Assembly: GCA_963277665.1 (NCBI GenBank)
Contig: OY728159.1
Span: forward strand, 1,024,195,343 to 1,024,259,342
DNA length: 64,000 bases
Reading direction: 5' to 3'
Source: Viscum album
Taxonomy: Eukaryota; Streptophyta; Magnoliopsida; Santalales; Viscaceae
How positions within the stretch are numbered: the stretch's first letter is position 1; every line of letters begins with the position of its first letter. The position numbers and the translations under genes were made by a program. The notes beneath the pieces were generated by a model. The model had not been told where the DNA came from. It saw nothing but the letters and a program-made list of their open reading frames with translations, and did no database searches. Shown one piece after another: positions 24,393 through 37,800 of this stretch.

Positions 24393-24836
24393 TCCTAATC
24401 AGGAAATGGAGGCATCTAGAGTTCGAGGATGATGACCACATCCTTATAAGAGTCTCGCCTTGACGAGGTGTACGGATATGTGTCCAAGGCGTAAAGTTAT
24501 CTCCGAGGTTCAACGGACCTTTCCATGTCCTCACTAAGGTAGGCGAGGTGGTTTACCTCTTGACCTTTCCACCTCAGTTGTACCGGGTGCATGATATCAT
24601 CCACGTACTTCATTGGAGGAGATAGGTGCATGATCATTCACACATCATCGACCCCAAGGAGTTGGACGTCGATGATAGGGTGACATGCACGGAGGTTGCA
24701 GTGCAGATCAAGGATCGACAGGAGTGGGTCCGACGTGGATGGTCAATTCCTCGGGTGCGCTTTCACGGGTAGCTCGAGAACCTCCAGGAGGGCACATGGG
24801 AGCAAAGGGCTCAGATACGTGGTCAGTATCACTTTT
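24393..24836 (+). pseudogene. Integrase C-terminal and chromodomain-like fossil of element C
   Basis: One frame stays readable throughout. It begins RKWRHLEFEDDDHILIRVSP (family RRR.LEFEVGDHVFLRVSP), then a TGA, RGVRICVQGVKLSPRFNGPF and HVLTKVGEVVYLLTFPPQLY, matching KLAPRYIGPFEIL.RVGEVAYRL.LPP.L. RVHDIIHVLHWRR follows (family VHPVFHVSMLRKY), then a TAG, DHSHIIDPKELDVDDRVTC and VAVQIKDRQEW (family DP.H.LD.EEVELDENLTYEE.PVAILDRQ). The tail PRVRFHG*LENLQEGTWEQ matches V.V.W....VEEATWE, the chromodomain-like end seen in chromoviruses. Three in-frame stops are TGA, TAG and TAG. The catalytic core is gone. Confidence 0.88.
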
Positions 24837-24879
24837 TTTTCCTTAGTGTTTGTTATAGATTTAAAGGGATGTAAATCCA

Positions 24880-24893
24880 TAAGGTGGGAGTAA
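24880..24893 (+). other. Polypurine tract of element C
   Basis: TAAGGTGGGAG plus TAA lies directly before the 3' LTR start (TGTAAAAACCC). AAGGTGGGAG is a usual Ty3/gypsy polypurine tract and would prime plus-strand DNA synthesis. Confidence 0.85.
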
Positions 24894-26480
24894 TGTAAAA
24901 ACCCAGAAATTTCAAGGAATTGTTTTTAATTTCTTTGGAATTTTATGAGTCTGTAGTTTCTGAAGGTACCTGATTCCGAGGCCCTATGTGCCCGGAATCA
25001 ATTCCTGAAGTTTATCTTGGGTACGTTCAGTGAACGAATGAGTGGGTTTTCCTAACTTTTGAACCGGTTCTCGGAATCAAAATCTGAGGGCACGGATGAA
25101 ACTGTGGCGTCAGTAATTGCTTAGGTACACATTTTCTGGAGTTGCGTTTGCTCGGGAGGAGTTGTTAAAAATGTGAAGAATAAATTTTAAGTGTTCTGGA
25201 AAATAAATTTATGTCATAACTTATTTCCCCACTTCCTTGTGAGAGAGTTCGGGTGGGGCCCACAAGAGCCCCCACCTCCTTCAGATTCCCTAACACCCCA
25301 TTCATTTAATTCTTTGACAACTCCCCACATTTAATATGAGGAGCCTTTGCATCTTCCCCTCTCACCCATTAATATTTTCCAACTCTCTTAATTAATGGAT
25401 ATGTTAATTGAATTAATTTGAATTAACAAGGCAATGGAATATTATGGCAGAGTCTTGCTTTTATTCTAGTCTTGGCTTTTGTTCTGTTGGGTGGATTTTT
25501 GTGGATAACTCAAGAGAAGAAAAGTGTCCTCCCTCTGATGAAGAATGAGACCCCAATCGTGGAGACCGACGCCAACAACAACGTTCTTCTTCTTCTTCTT
25601 CTGACGTTAACGGAATCGACACCGTTCTTCCGTGACGCCCGACTACCGCGACGTTCGACTTTCGCGACTCGACGACGTGCGACGTCAATTTCGAGGTAGG
25701 GGATTATTTGAGAATGATATTATCTCCCATGGTTGTTTCCTTCTAAACAAAGAACACAGAACAACTAAACATTGAGTTAATCCTAGCATGTTTTATTTAA
25801 AATTGCGGGATTGGAACAATGGTATGCTAAAAATCATTTAAGAGGTTGTGGAATGACTTGATTCAACTTTATTTATGTAAAAATGAATTTTTATTCATTA
25901 TAAAATCCTGTTTAAATCTATCCATTTGATAACACCTAACACGGAGGGCGCGGGCCGAACCAACATGGCCCGACAACCCTCTACAGATTTTTGTTGGTGC
26001 GCAGATTGAGGGAGATTGTAATATGGGACTGCAACGACGTTTGGAAGTCGTCGCAGTGAATTGGAGGTTTGGGAAGGACCGCTGGCGAAGACGGTAGGCC
26101 AAACTATCCACCGGAGCGTGTCCAGTGGTCCGCAGAGGGTGGCGGCGTGTAGCCAAAGAAAACTGACGCGGCTGAGCCGTGGCGGCGGAGGAAGAACCAT
26201 AACGGCAGAAGCTGTTCCGGATTGGGCGGTGCGGCATTATGTCGCGCCAGATTTGTTCAACCGGGGGGTTGTAACCCCCCGCTCCTCGCTGGCCTCGCGG
26301 GCCGCGCCCGCGCCGGGCCAACTGGCCACGCCAGCCGGACAGGCCGTGCCGGGCTGGGCCGCCAGCATTGGGTCGGACGCCCGCGTCGGGCCGGGCCCTG
26401 CCCTAATGGGCCGGACCCTGGTTGGGCGACCCGGTTCGGGCCGACCTAGGGGATATCGGGTCGGGTCGGACCGGGCCCGA

Positions 26481-27080
26481 ACACCCTATTCTCGGGCGGT
26501 TTTGTTTAAACGCCCATAACATGGAATATGGACCTCTAATCGACGCACTGTCAGTTCTTATGGGATCCTTGGATCGAGACGGTCGTTTCGGTATATTACA
26601 CTCAAGGTTTCCTAGAACTTTGGGTATGGCCGGGTTGGTTCGAACACGAAACCAACCAGGCCCTCGGAGCGGAAACGCCTATAACGTGAGTTTCGGACGT
26701 CCGATTGACGTGCCATAAACTTTGTTGGGTTTCTATTAGTGAGAATAACCTTTTGGATTAGTCTGCATGAGGTTTGGACGCACTTGGAGTATGGCTGGGT
26801 TGGATTGTACCCGAAATCCAACCGGGCCCTTGGAACGGAAAAGCCGACAACATTCAGATCGGACGTCCGTTTGACGAACCTTCAGTGGCATTGGTGATCA
26901 CATTGAGAACAGTACCTATGAGTATACCTTATGTGAGTTCAGGGTACAGTTGAGATACGGTCGGGTTGGTTCGCACACGATTCCAACCGGACCCCTGGGA
27001 CGAAAATGCTAATAACTCACAGTCCGGGCGTCCAATAGACTCGCCGTCTATTACGTTGAGACCCCTATGGCAAGGAGGTC
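26481..27080 (+). repeat. 165/166-bp tandem array in the 3' LTR of C
   Basis: The anchors 'ataac' (once 'acaac') are at 26516, 26681, 26847 and 27012: steps of 165, 166 and 165, identical to the 5' LTR. The period has therefore survived in both copies despite many substitutions. Confidence 0.88.
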
Positions 27081-27246
27081 CTTTGAGATACTTCTTCATG
27101 GGAATTTGTGATACATGTAGTATCAACCTGTAGCTCATTGATAGAACCCTCCGGGAGACGAGCGTATGGGGTACGGAGACTGTGTAGCTGGCTGAGACCC
27201 GGTGACTGCTTGTCCGATTTGATTCGGAGTGACTTGCATAGCCCCG

Positions 27247-27460
27247 TGCGGAGCACTACTATGTGAATTGGTAGACCAATGGTATATGAGCACTACTTTT
27301 TGAGGTGGCAGACCCGTGTAACTCGACAGGAGGAGTACCTCTGTAGGCTATGAGGGGGAGCACTACAGTGTGAGGTGGCAGACTCGTGGTGGATGAGCAC
27401 TACTTTGTGAGGTGGCTGACCCGTGGTACTCGACAGGAGGAGTACCTCAGCAGTCTTAGG
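27247..27460 (+). repeat. Composite tandem array in the 3' LTR of C
   Basis: Same repeated phrase as at 21004 in the 5' LTR: gagcactact.tgtga.gtgg.agac.c.tgg, alternating with GTACTCGACAGGAGGAGTACCT. Confidence 0.75.
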
Positions 27461-27923
27461 TTAGTGAGAAGTACCTCGGAGTCATGACAGGATCACTGCA
27501 CTCATCAGTGACGGAGCTCTTCAGCAGTTACGGTTTTGGTAATGATAATACTGGTTTGAGCTGAGTCAATGACCTTTGTGGTTTACTCATGATTGAGATG
27601 GGTTAATAGATAAATTACGTATATGTATGGGCATATACCTAAGTAGTGGTAATCCATAAACTTCATATCTGTGTGATAACTTTTGGCTGATATGGGTTAC
27701 TTTGTAACTTAGGTATATGTATGGGCTTATACCTAAGTAAGGGTTATCTGTTGAGAACATTCTTTTTTACTATCCTTGTTAGATTTTAGTGAGACCTTGA
27801 GGGTCTCGGGGACCCTACTGAGTATCGTATACTCACCCCTGCTAGGGCTATGCCCGAACATTGTTTTGTTGGTTGTATACTACGGACATCAGTGATCGTG
27901 TTTGAGGCTTGTAGAGTTGGACG

Positions 27924-28019
27924 GTACCCGGAGGTGGATCTCACGACGAGTCAGTACCTGGAGGTGGATCTCACGACGAGTCGGTACCCGGAGGTGGATC
28001 TCTCGACGAGTCGGTACCC
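27924..28019 (+). repeat. 30-bp tandem repeat, expanded in the 3' LTR only
   Basis: GTACCCGGAGGTGGATCTCA followed by CGACGAGTC recurs with starts at 27924, 27954, 27984 and a partial one at 28014, exactly 30 bases apart. The 5' LTR has a single full unit (21674, partial at 21704). The units are nearly identical, so the expansion is recent relative to insertion. Confidence 0.9.
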
Positions 28020-28393
28020 AGAGGAGACAGATAGATGTTGAGTGTTGAGGAGGACATAGGTACCTACCATTCAGGTAGGAACCCGGAGGACGATCTAGGA
28101 GCTGCTTGTCACCTTTTAGTTGTTGTCCTTTGTGTTGTACTTTACTTTCAGTTGTAGTTGTACCTTTCTTTTGGGGATTGTATTTCCGTCCCCTTGTTCT
28201 TTCAGCACATTTGTTATACTATTTTTCTTAGTGTAGTTTATGCATGTACTCTGTTAGCGCGCTTTCGTTTCGTAAAGGAAATGACTTCCCTTTTTATTGG
28301 GAATTATGCCTTTGGTGCTAGTTGCCAGCCCCTGGCCTATGGAAGGCGGGCTTCGAGTAGTCAGGGCAAGGGCCCCGAGGATGGGTCATGACA

Positions 28394-31300
28394 ACAAATA
28401 TTCATCAGGGATTCAAAATGGAATTTTGGGGGTTAGAATGCTTCAATGTGATTATATTATACATAGATTTATTATTAATATTTATATTATAGTTTTAGAG
28501 AGAATAATAGAGGCTCAGAACCAAAATTTGATGTTTGGGATAAGCGAATCCTAGGATGCATTGTCATACTATAGTTGGTGCTAACTGTGCAGCCTAACCA
28601 TGCACTCTAGTTTATATATGTGAATATTTTGTGAAAACTATGAGGATGGATAAGGGAAATTGTTCATTTGTGTGTATTTGTTCAGAAAGAGTCACGGAGT
28701 TGGACAACGATTATTGTAACTGTGCACTACAACCATGCATGGTAATGGAGTTCCAAAATTAAAGGTAGCATAGTTGGAACATAGTTTTCCTAACCTGAAC
28801 CCAAACTATACACCTCTATTGAAATTGTAAAATTATCATTTTTTCTATTTTAACTATAAAATTTTTTTTATCATTACTACCATTATCTCTTCTACGCACA
28901 CCCTTATCTTTATCCATTCCTCCATGTGAGATCTCCGTCATTATTGGTATTAATTGAACACTAGTGAATGCGTTGTAAGTATAGAGTGATTTCATTGACA
29001 TTGTTAGCCTCTTTTTTAACCTTATTTATCTTTCTCTAATTTTGGTTTCAAAAATTTGATATTGTTTTACAAATTCAATTAGAGAATGGTGCAATCATAT
29101 AAGTGTGTTGGGATTTTTTAATTTCCTTGGAAGAGGGTGATTAATGAAGCCATTTTTACATCATCACTTGTTGATTCAATGATGTATGTTTTTTGGGTAA
29201 GTTCATAAATATTTAAATCTTAATAAAAAAATTCTTTAGTTTTATACCATTTCATTGGGAATATGTTATTTCATGGATGAGGATTTGGGATGGGTTTTAG
29301 AGTGTGTTTTTCCATGGTTTTAGTGTGACTGGATTGGATTTTAGGTTTTATGATTTAGGACCTTATAGTTTTCTTTGATTAAGCATTGATATCTTGTTGA
29401 GTTTTAATTCATTAAATATAAATAATTAGTTTCTAGAGGTTAGTTTTTACAAAGGACCCCAATATGTCTTATATGAGCTTATGTAAGCCTTGTATGTTTC
29501 TTCCATTCCATGGATAGTAAATAGAATGATTCTTATAAGGTAGGTGGTCTTTTTAACCAGACCTTTAGTAATTGTTCTTGTATGTGTAAGTATATATATT
29601 TTTCAGGCTCTCCCTTGATGGGGAATACCCTTGTTTAAATTTATTTCTTTGAATTATTAAAAATTGATATGTTTAATTAAAATGGATAACACCATGGGCC
29701 ACTAACAACCCATATACACAATCCTTATTCTTGGTCAACTAGTGGAAGATATTGTGAGTATGACTTAGAGGATCCCAAGATTGATACCTCTACTCATAAC
29801 CCATTTGTAGTGTCCTGTGGGGGATTCATCTTCAACTGTTCTAATCATTAGGATCATATAAGAGATACATTCTCTTTTACCATCCTAGGGTTTCCAAGTG
29901 GGTTCCCTTCTAGTGGACTGGCCCTGAGTCATTGCGTTAGGGGTATAAGCAGAGTTGGTTGTGGGTGTCAACATAGAATTTATACCAAACATGTGAAACA
30001 AAGAGGTAATTTAAGTAGATATGGGTGTAGGAATTTTTCCCACAAAACTCTCTTATATATTATTTTCACTTTTTTATACTTGATAATACTTTGATTACTA
30101 GACGTCATTCATGGAATTTTACACATGGTGCCTAATATGATGTAATTCTATGAGGGGGATTCCTAGAGGTACCTCATGGGATATACCTTTTTATCCTAAA
30201 TGATTAACATATGACTTATTGGGATTCCCATGGGTACTTCCCATGTTTTTCTATTTGATTATGCATGACTGAATATAAATATATTGGGATTACTAGAGGT
30301 ACATCCTTGGATATGGATGTTAGGCCTTACTTTATTAATGATAAATATAACATTAAGTCCCATGTTTCATTTGGATCCCTCCACACTTAGGGATTATAGT
30401 GGTAGGTTGCTGATTATGCCTCGAAACCCCTATTATATGGACTGTCTCCATGCAGTAGACTCGGGATCTAGGATCTGAGTAATTATATAGATTCCATAGG
30501 GTATGTAATTCCCCAAATAAATCTCATGTATTTATGGAAATTTCCTCAAGAAATTTCTTGGAATCTCGATTGGATCAGGTGTACACACCATTTTCACATT
30601 TCTAATACATTCCAACTAAAGGATACATTGAGAATTTTATTGAATAGATTCTGATTTATTAGCTTGGTAATATAGATAATAACAAATAGTTTACCTTAGT
30701 GAAATACCCCTTTAGAATTATTTATATCTTAATTTCATATCTTCCTATTAATGGGAACCTTAGACTCATATATTAAACATGAATTACCCATGGCATGACG
30801 ACTATCATATCCAACTATATGAATAATTTCTTGATGTTTGAGGGAAACCAAAAATACATTGTATAATAGAGGAAATTTTAGGCGATCCCATTCATTGGAA
30901 ATTTATCACCTTATACAGATGTAACATTCTTGGAGACATTTCACGCTTCGGTTGTAACAGGTATAGTCGATCGGGATCGAGGACAGAAGGATCAAATTGA
31001 TTACACATGTCTCGAGTGGCATGAAATAAAAATCAATACTTTATTCAAATGTAATACAGGTGATTGGGTTCAAATAACCATGGTTTTAATGTTGGATGAT
31101 ATTATTATTTATCATCTAGTTATCTCAAGGTTTGGCTAAAAACATTCAATACCATTCCATTATAACATTCGACCATGGTAATATTTTTTTATTTTTGATA
31201 GTTAGCTGTTGTTATTTATAACATCATGAGTACTTGTAATATACATACGCTGAAATTAATATCTATACAATGTACTATGTTTTAGTTACCCAACTGGTGT

Positions 31301-31817
31301 TTTTAATTACAATATACTCAATCATCCTTTGCACTAGGGTAGCCAAGAAGTAATTCACTTGGTCTATGGCATATGTCAGTGTGAGGCCTAGATCTGATCA
31401 AGCTGGATGGATTAAACATATATATGGAGATTGGTTATGTAGTATAGATCTATATACATAGTATATTCTTATAATTGTTTTCTATTTATTTTAATTACAT
31501 TTATATATGTGTTTATCCATGTCGGTGATCATTGTTTTATATATGATTTCGATGTTCTATCCTATACCATATGTCATTCTTTATGACAACATGTTTAAAT
31601 TTATTTCATCTATACTATAATTATTTACTACTATATATTATTATCGGTTTTCTACTTGTTAGTTTCTCTAATATGAGGTCATAATATCCCACATACATGC
31701 CATGAACCCTCAATTTTAGTAAGTAGCATCTGGCGTATGGGGAGGGACACTTAAGTTCTTATATACAATTAGTCTAGTTATATTTTATATATTGTTCATG
31801 GATTGGATGTGCTAAAG
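28394..31817 (+). repeat. Left LTR-like copy of element D
   Basis: Begins at or near the right edge of element C, which seems to have inserted into its first part. It holds a three-unit 65-bp tandem array (30156-30350), also found in the partner, and near its end the LTR-end phrase at about 31710-31735. The right edge is placed before a PBS-like CTGTATCGGATC (31818-31829, 8 of 12 matches to TGGTATCAGAGC). Both edges are approximate. Confidence 0.5.
30131..30350 (+). repeat. 65-bp tandem array in element D, left copy
   Basis: GGGATTCCTAGAGGTACCTC and variants begin at 30156, 30221 and 30286, 65 bases apart each time. Between them 'tatcctaa.tgatta' wording also repeats. The right-hand copy of D preserves the 65-base step (41937 to 42002). 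Confidence 0.8.
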
Positions 31818-31829
31818 CTGTATCGGATC

Positions 31830-34800
31830 ATTCATATCCTATTTTTTTAACTATTTTTGATATATTAGATAGAAATATTAATAATATTTTAAATCCTAGG
31901 ATGGATATTATACTAGTGCATCGAGAACTCTTTTTTCATTACAAAGACCTAGTTTCTGAGTTTATGGGATTAATGTTGTTGATATGTGTTATTACAATTA
32001 TACGTTATTTTTACCTAGATATATGAAAATTTACAATGATGTTTTATGATTATTATGGATTCACATCTCTTAGTCTCTTGTAAAGAGAGTAGTGGTATAT
32101 TTTGAATCTTCTATGACATATGCAAGAGGTGTCTCATGCATTATGTTTAAAGTATATGGTCATCTTGTTCTGAGAAATATAGACTGATATTTCACTATTG
32201 TTGATGAGGATAAAAATTTAATGTTTAAAAAACAACTTAATGGTGTTTTCTTATATAGGTTCTTTGAGTAATTCTAGATTTTTTTGCCACCTTTCATCTG
32301 TATTTTCATCAAATGGTAGGTCTGGTGGATCTGGGATGAGTTTTTTTATGGTGAGGATGATGACTTAATCCTCATGTACATGAGGTAAATGACCCTAGTG
32401 GGTTGATTGGTCATATGATTCCCATGTTTTGGATATCTCGAGGGGTGATTTTACCTAGTTATGGTTAATTAAATTTTCAATAACAACTTATATAATGCTT
32501 TCCCACATATCATCGAATGACATTCTTATTTAAAAAAAACATTGTGAGTGTTCTATGAAATAGCTTATTTGAGGCCCTACTATAAAAATCTTATTGAGCC
32601 TTTTGGGTCATCATCAGTAATTAATGAATTTTTAATAGACCATTTTTGGGGAATACTATTTAGGTGTGGTTAAATAAATATTCATAACAATCTATATGGA
32701 GATTTAAAATCTTGATTACTATTGATATTTTTCATAACTAACATTAATATATATTAATTTTAGTTGGATACTCTAGAGTGATGTTGACTAGTAACAAAAT
32801 GTTTATAGTGAAGTGGAACCTCATGGGGGTATTACTTCATACAGATACATGATATTTATCAGCTTATCATTATTTATAGGATCATTTCATTAGACAATAG
32901 GGTGAACTCACTTATGAGGATCCCCATAGAGGATGAAAGACTAGAAGTTTAATACTTAGTAGGTGATTACATAAGTTACATTTCATTAAACACTGACCTT
33001 TATAGTTATGTTTCATGTAAATAGACTTATCATTTAAACTTATAGGGTTTTTCCTCTATGACATGGAATTGAAAACCTGAATAATTGAACCCATGGTGAT
33101 ATGTTTTGATACTCATAGTTCATAGTTATATATACCTCTTTTATATAGGGTTATCTGGTGTGGAAAATATCATTAATTAAGAATGGTTTATGGATGAAGC
33201 CCCATGATATGTGTCTATGGTGGGAGGTTTGGTCTATGGTATAGGTTGTCAAACAGAGTATCCATTTTATGATCCTTGATTGTTAGGTTTATGTATAAAA
33301 CCCATTGGCCCTTTTTTTTACTCTAAATCATATGATTCAAAAAAATTTGGATCCAGTTCTACATGTGATAGTGTTTTTCTTAGGTTACCCATGTATTTTT
33401 TAGGTTGTGGGATTAGTGGTAAGCTCATATTTAGACTGATATATGTTAGATTCTCTTGTTTTTTAATGTATTCTAGGTGGTACCTTTGGTTTATAAGAAT
33501 AATATATGGTTCCTGATTTTGAAGACAATGTCATATGGGAAGGATTGTTCATGTGCTTGACCCTATTAACAAGTAGTTGTGTAGTATACACTTTAATTTC
33601 CTAATATGACGTCATGTAGTGGGAAGACAAGGAATTAATCATGTCATTGGTGTGGTCTATGATTTTAAAGATGATTTCAAAGGAATATTATATACTCTTA
33701 AGATATGAATTTTACATAGCATGGTTTGATTTTCATTCTTTCATTATACACATAGGAGTGTGAGTTTGGGGGTAAGGGATTGTAAAAAAGTTGTGTATGG
33801 TTAGTTTAGTTTGTGCCGATTTTATATTGTAACACATTAGAATAGAATTTCAGTGATTGTACAGGTATGGGTTGAGGATTGATGGTTTTGAATCTAATTT
33901 TTTCCGTTGTAGTGACCTGATTCTCTAGGTAAATATTTTTTAGTGCCCTATGAGATCATTTATCAGGGAACTAAGCTAAGAGTTGTGAGATAATTGACCT
34001 AATGGTGGAACTTGATACATGTGATTTTGAGACATAGTATTAGGCGTTAATAAAATTCATGGTAAACCTACCTTATAATGAGTTATTCTGGGTAGAAATG
34101 ACACATATTTAAATATGAATTCTTCTAAGGAATGACACAAGTGTGGGGGTCGATTATAATTTGATTCTCAACTAATGTCATAGATTCCATTTATGTGGGC
34201 CGATAATGTGTTGATAGGGATATTTACATTAAAAATCATGAATTATTGAGTTTGTATCCCTTCTCGTTATTATATTAAAAAAATTAAAAGGGAATCGACT
34301 TTGTAGCTCTAAAACATTTTATGACTGTGCAATAAAAATAATCTAATGTGGGTAGTGGTATTATGTGAAATGACGAAACCTAACGTTGGATGGATATTGG
34401 GATTTTAGATGTTATTACATAAATAAAACGAGGTACTACTAAATTTCTCTTTGAATACAAGGTAGATGTATGAATATGGACTTGGGTGGAGTTTGAGAGT
34501 ACGAATCGGTCTAGAGGTACCGATTCTGATCTAAGAGTGTTGGATAAAGAATATACTAGTGTTTCTATTGTGGCATAGTGATGGAAATGGATATGGATGT
34601 TTAAACAATGAAGTATCACTAGATGTTATTTACGTGATTAAATGAGAATTATCAAAAATATATTAGAGTTTGTAACACCACACTATTTTATGAGATATAT
34701 ATTTTCAAAGATAAATTTAATTTCTATGATATCTTGAATTACATGCAATAAAGAGTTTTAACAAAAAATGCAATTAAATTATAAATATTTAATCATTATA

Positions 34801-37800
34801 AATATAACCATGCCATTAAATTTGGAGTTATTAATGGAATACAAACAATATTAACTATTTTTAAAGGTATAACTCATTATTTTGTTTGTTTAATTATTTT
34901 GAAATAACTATTTAGTTTTTAGTAAATTTATTTTAGGCCGTCAAATGCATTCCATTAAAAAATGATGATTATTTAATTTTATATAGAAAAATTATAATTA
35001 ATTTCAGAAACAATAGTAATTTTTATTATACGAAATTATGTTTTTAATATTCTTCTGAAAATCACTATAGTGTGAAATATTGGCATTTTTATGAAAATAT
35101 TGAATTTTTTGTGAATAGTGAAAAAAATGATTTTTGTAAAACTTATATTTCTTTTCTATAAAAAACAATATTATATTTTTAATTTGAACATAAATTATTA
35201 AATATCAATTTTAGTTATAAATAATTTAATTATTTATATATTAATCATCTTTGTATATGAACTTGATAAAGAAATACCTGAAGACTTAAAAAGGAATTTT
35301 TTCAAAAAATTGTTTTCTATTACCCTTTGAGGGACACGTATAAAATTAATTTATGTCACCTATATATATTGAGTTTGGTAAAATGGATTAAATATTTTGA
35401 ATCATCATAATTAGTACTATTTTAATGGATAAACATATTTTTTGTAATGATCAGTAAAAATAGTAAATATTTGCCACGACATAAAATGAGAAAATAGGGT
35501 AAACATAGCATCAAATTGTGTGATAGGGAAATAATTTTTATCTTAAATAATATTGGATGAATGGATTTTGAAACATATCATATTATGATAAATTTTTTAT
35601 TTTTTATGGGACACATTTTCAAGAATTTGACCTATATAATATTTTATGTATATAAAAAAATCCCACTCTTTTACATTTATAAATATATTATGTTTTCCAA
35701 TTGGGACAATAGAAATTCATGGGAAAAATTATTGATATTTTTTTATGAATAATTATTTTCATTATTTTAATTTATTTATAATCTTAATTAACAATATCAT
35801 TACCATAAATTCTTACACAATGTTGACATAGAATTTCATCAATTAATCAAAATATAAAGTTATTGATGTTAAAAGTATAATAATTTGAGTGATTTATAGT
35901 GCTCCAAGAATTATTTAGATATGTAAAACATGTTATATTTTTTTTAAATAATATATTTTAATTCTAACTTTTTATTGGTCTATTTAATGTCAAATAAAAT
36001 AAATTATTCCACGATTAACATTAATGTTATTTTATTATAAATTTATTTTAATAAATGATATTAAATTTATAAAAAATATCATCATAAATTTTAGAACAAT
36101 ATGTCTTTTCATATACACCATTCTCAATTTATGTGTATTTTTTCCACTTATGGTTAAAAACATGATTCATTAAGATCGTAATAGTTGTTACCATGGTTAA
36201 GGTTAAAATAAGTTAAATAAGGGATTCAAAATAAAGATAATATATAAAACAGAGAAAGAACATTCCAAATATTATTATTTGATATGATTTCAACCACATA
36301 CAACCTTATCTTCTAATATATTTCCATTATAAAAAAATTCCTATTGAATGACATTTTAATATTTTAATATTTTAAAAACATTTTAATGATCCCTTCCCCA
36401 TTCACATATATTAGGGGCCCCCACTTATAATATATTAATGTTTAAAATAAATTTTGAATCTATAAATAACATTTAAAATATTTTAATTACATCCAACCAT
36501 GTCTTAGTCTCTATTTTATGATTATAAAAGCCTCCTTGGAATGATTTTGTTACAAAACTAAATTGGTTTTCTGGAGAAGATGTATCATTCTTAAGAAAGC
36601 GTTTTCATTTTAATTATTCTTCCACATGACTAAAATATTATTAAACCATGATTATTTAATAACATAATTATATAACCTATAATTTAATGTTATTTTCTTA
36701 ATGGAAAAACCTATATCCATCTCCTCTACCATCAAATGGAAAATTATATCGTTAATCGTATGTATGTCAGACCACCGCATCTTGAACCGATTTGAATTAA
36801 ATTTCCATCAAGACCTCTCATGGATAAATATAATGATTTATTTAATTTATGTGTATTATATGGATTAAATAATTATTATTACATAATTATAATTTATCAT
36901 ATAATTTATTACCTTCAAATCTATTAGAAAATGTTAACATCACCCATGCGCAAGTGTGGACTACCACCAGCCAAACCTGATGTGATTATTTTTTAACTTT
37001 TTTTCATATGGATAGAAATAAGGATATTTTTTATGAATATGAGTTATTTATATTATATAATAATTATTCTATTTTGATTTATTATTAATTAACCTGATTT
37101 ATTTACATCCATAAAAAATTGAAAACAATGTTTATGAAAACATAAAATGTGTCATCCCCTAAATGGTGTAATTCATTATTCTGTCTCAAAATTTTATGGA
37201 TTACATTAAATAAATATATAATGAATATATATTATTTTTACTTCCTGATTAAAATTTAATATATTACATGACTATAATCAATGTAAATGTATTGACACTA
37301 TTGAAAAAAAATATGAAAAATGAAGCATTTTTTACTCAGAATAGTTATTTTAACAATAATTTGTTAATAAACGGCTGAAACAGATTATAAGTATATAATA
37401 TATTGAATTAATTATATTTTTTTTATTATTTAATTGAATTATAATAAATATAAATTAATTATACATGATTTTTCGTATATTTATAAAGGAAATCAGACCT
37501 ATGGTATGTTTTGATCATCTCTAATGGTCTTCGGTGGGACAAACACTTTGTTATGAAAATATCCTTTTTTATTGGGATTATATATAAGACTTTTTAAACT
37601 TTATATCATGAATATACTTATTTTAATGATATTTTATGTTTAATTTTATGTTATTTTCTCATGTAACATTTTTTAAATTTTAATATAAGGTTATATGTTT
37701 TATAATAAAATCTCTTTATCTATTAGTAAAGTTTATTATTATGTTATGCTAAGGAAATTTTATTTTATATCTCTAAATAATCCCATAAATTATTTTATAA

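Larger units (their letters stand above)
18594..28393 (+). mobile_element. Element C: Ty3/gypsy LTR retrotransposon, internally deleted
   Basis: Two long LTRs, each starting TGTAA and ending TCATGACA, flank a 2810-bp interior with PBS, broken gag, an unusual direct repeat, an integrase C-terminus and a PPT. Protease, RT, RNase H and most of integrase are absent, so the copy cannot move by itself. The five bases before (AAAAA) and after (ACAAA) differ by one, compatible with a mutated 5-bp target duplication. In a hand alignment of 186 bases near the LTR starts I count about 30 differences (roughly 84% identity), so insertion was not recent, yet it is clearly younger than A, D and E. The integrase tail points to a chromovirus-like lineage. 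Confidence 0.93.
24894..28393 (+). repeat. 3' LTR of element C (3500 bp)
   Basis: Collinear with 18594-22083; starts TGTAAAAACCC and ends GGGTCATGACA. It carries the same GC-rich block (about 26240-26500), 165-bp array and 37/70-bp array. Although the total length differs by only 10 bp, it has a 60-bp gain in the 30-bp repeat near 27924, so other deletions must compensate. Such differences arose after insertion, since both LTRs are identical at that moment. Confidence 0.93.

Noticed and set aside
33280..33516. Possible gag/protease of element D (78-codon frame)
   Set aside because: No D-S/T-G, zinc knuckle or gag core motif could be aligned; kept only as unknown interior of D.
33780..34260. 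PPT/LTR-like junction (TTTGGGGGTAAGGGA then TGTAAAAAAG) with a GATTCTCTAGG..GTGCCC phrase like the start of the C LTR
   Set aside because: No second copy, PBS or target duplication was found; similarity is too short to call an LTR.
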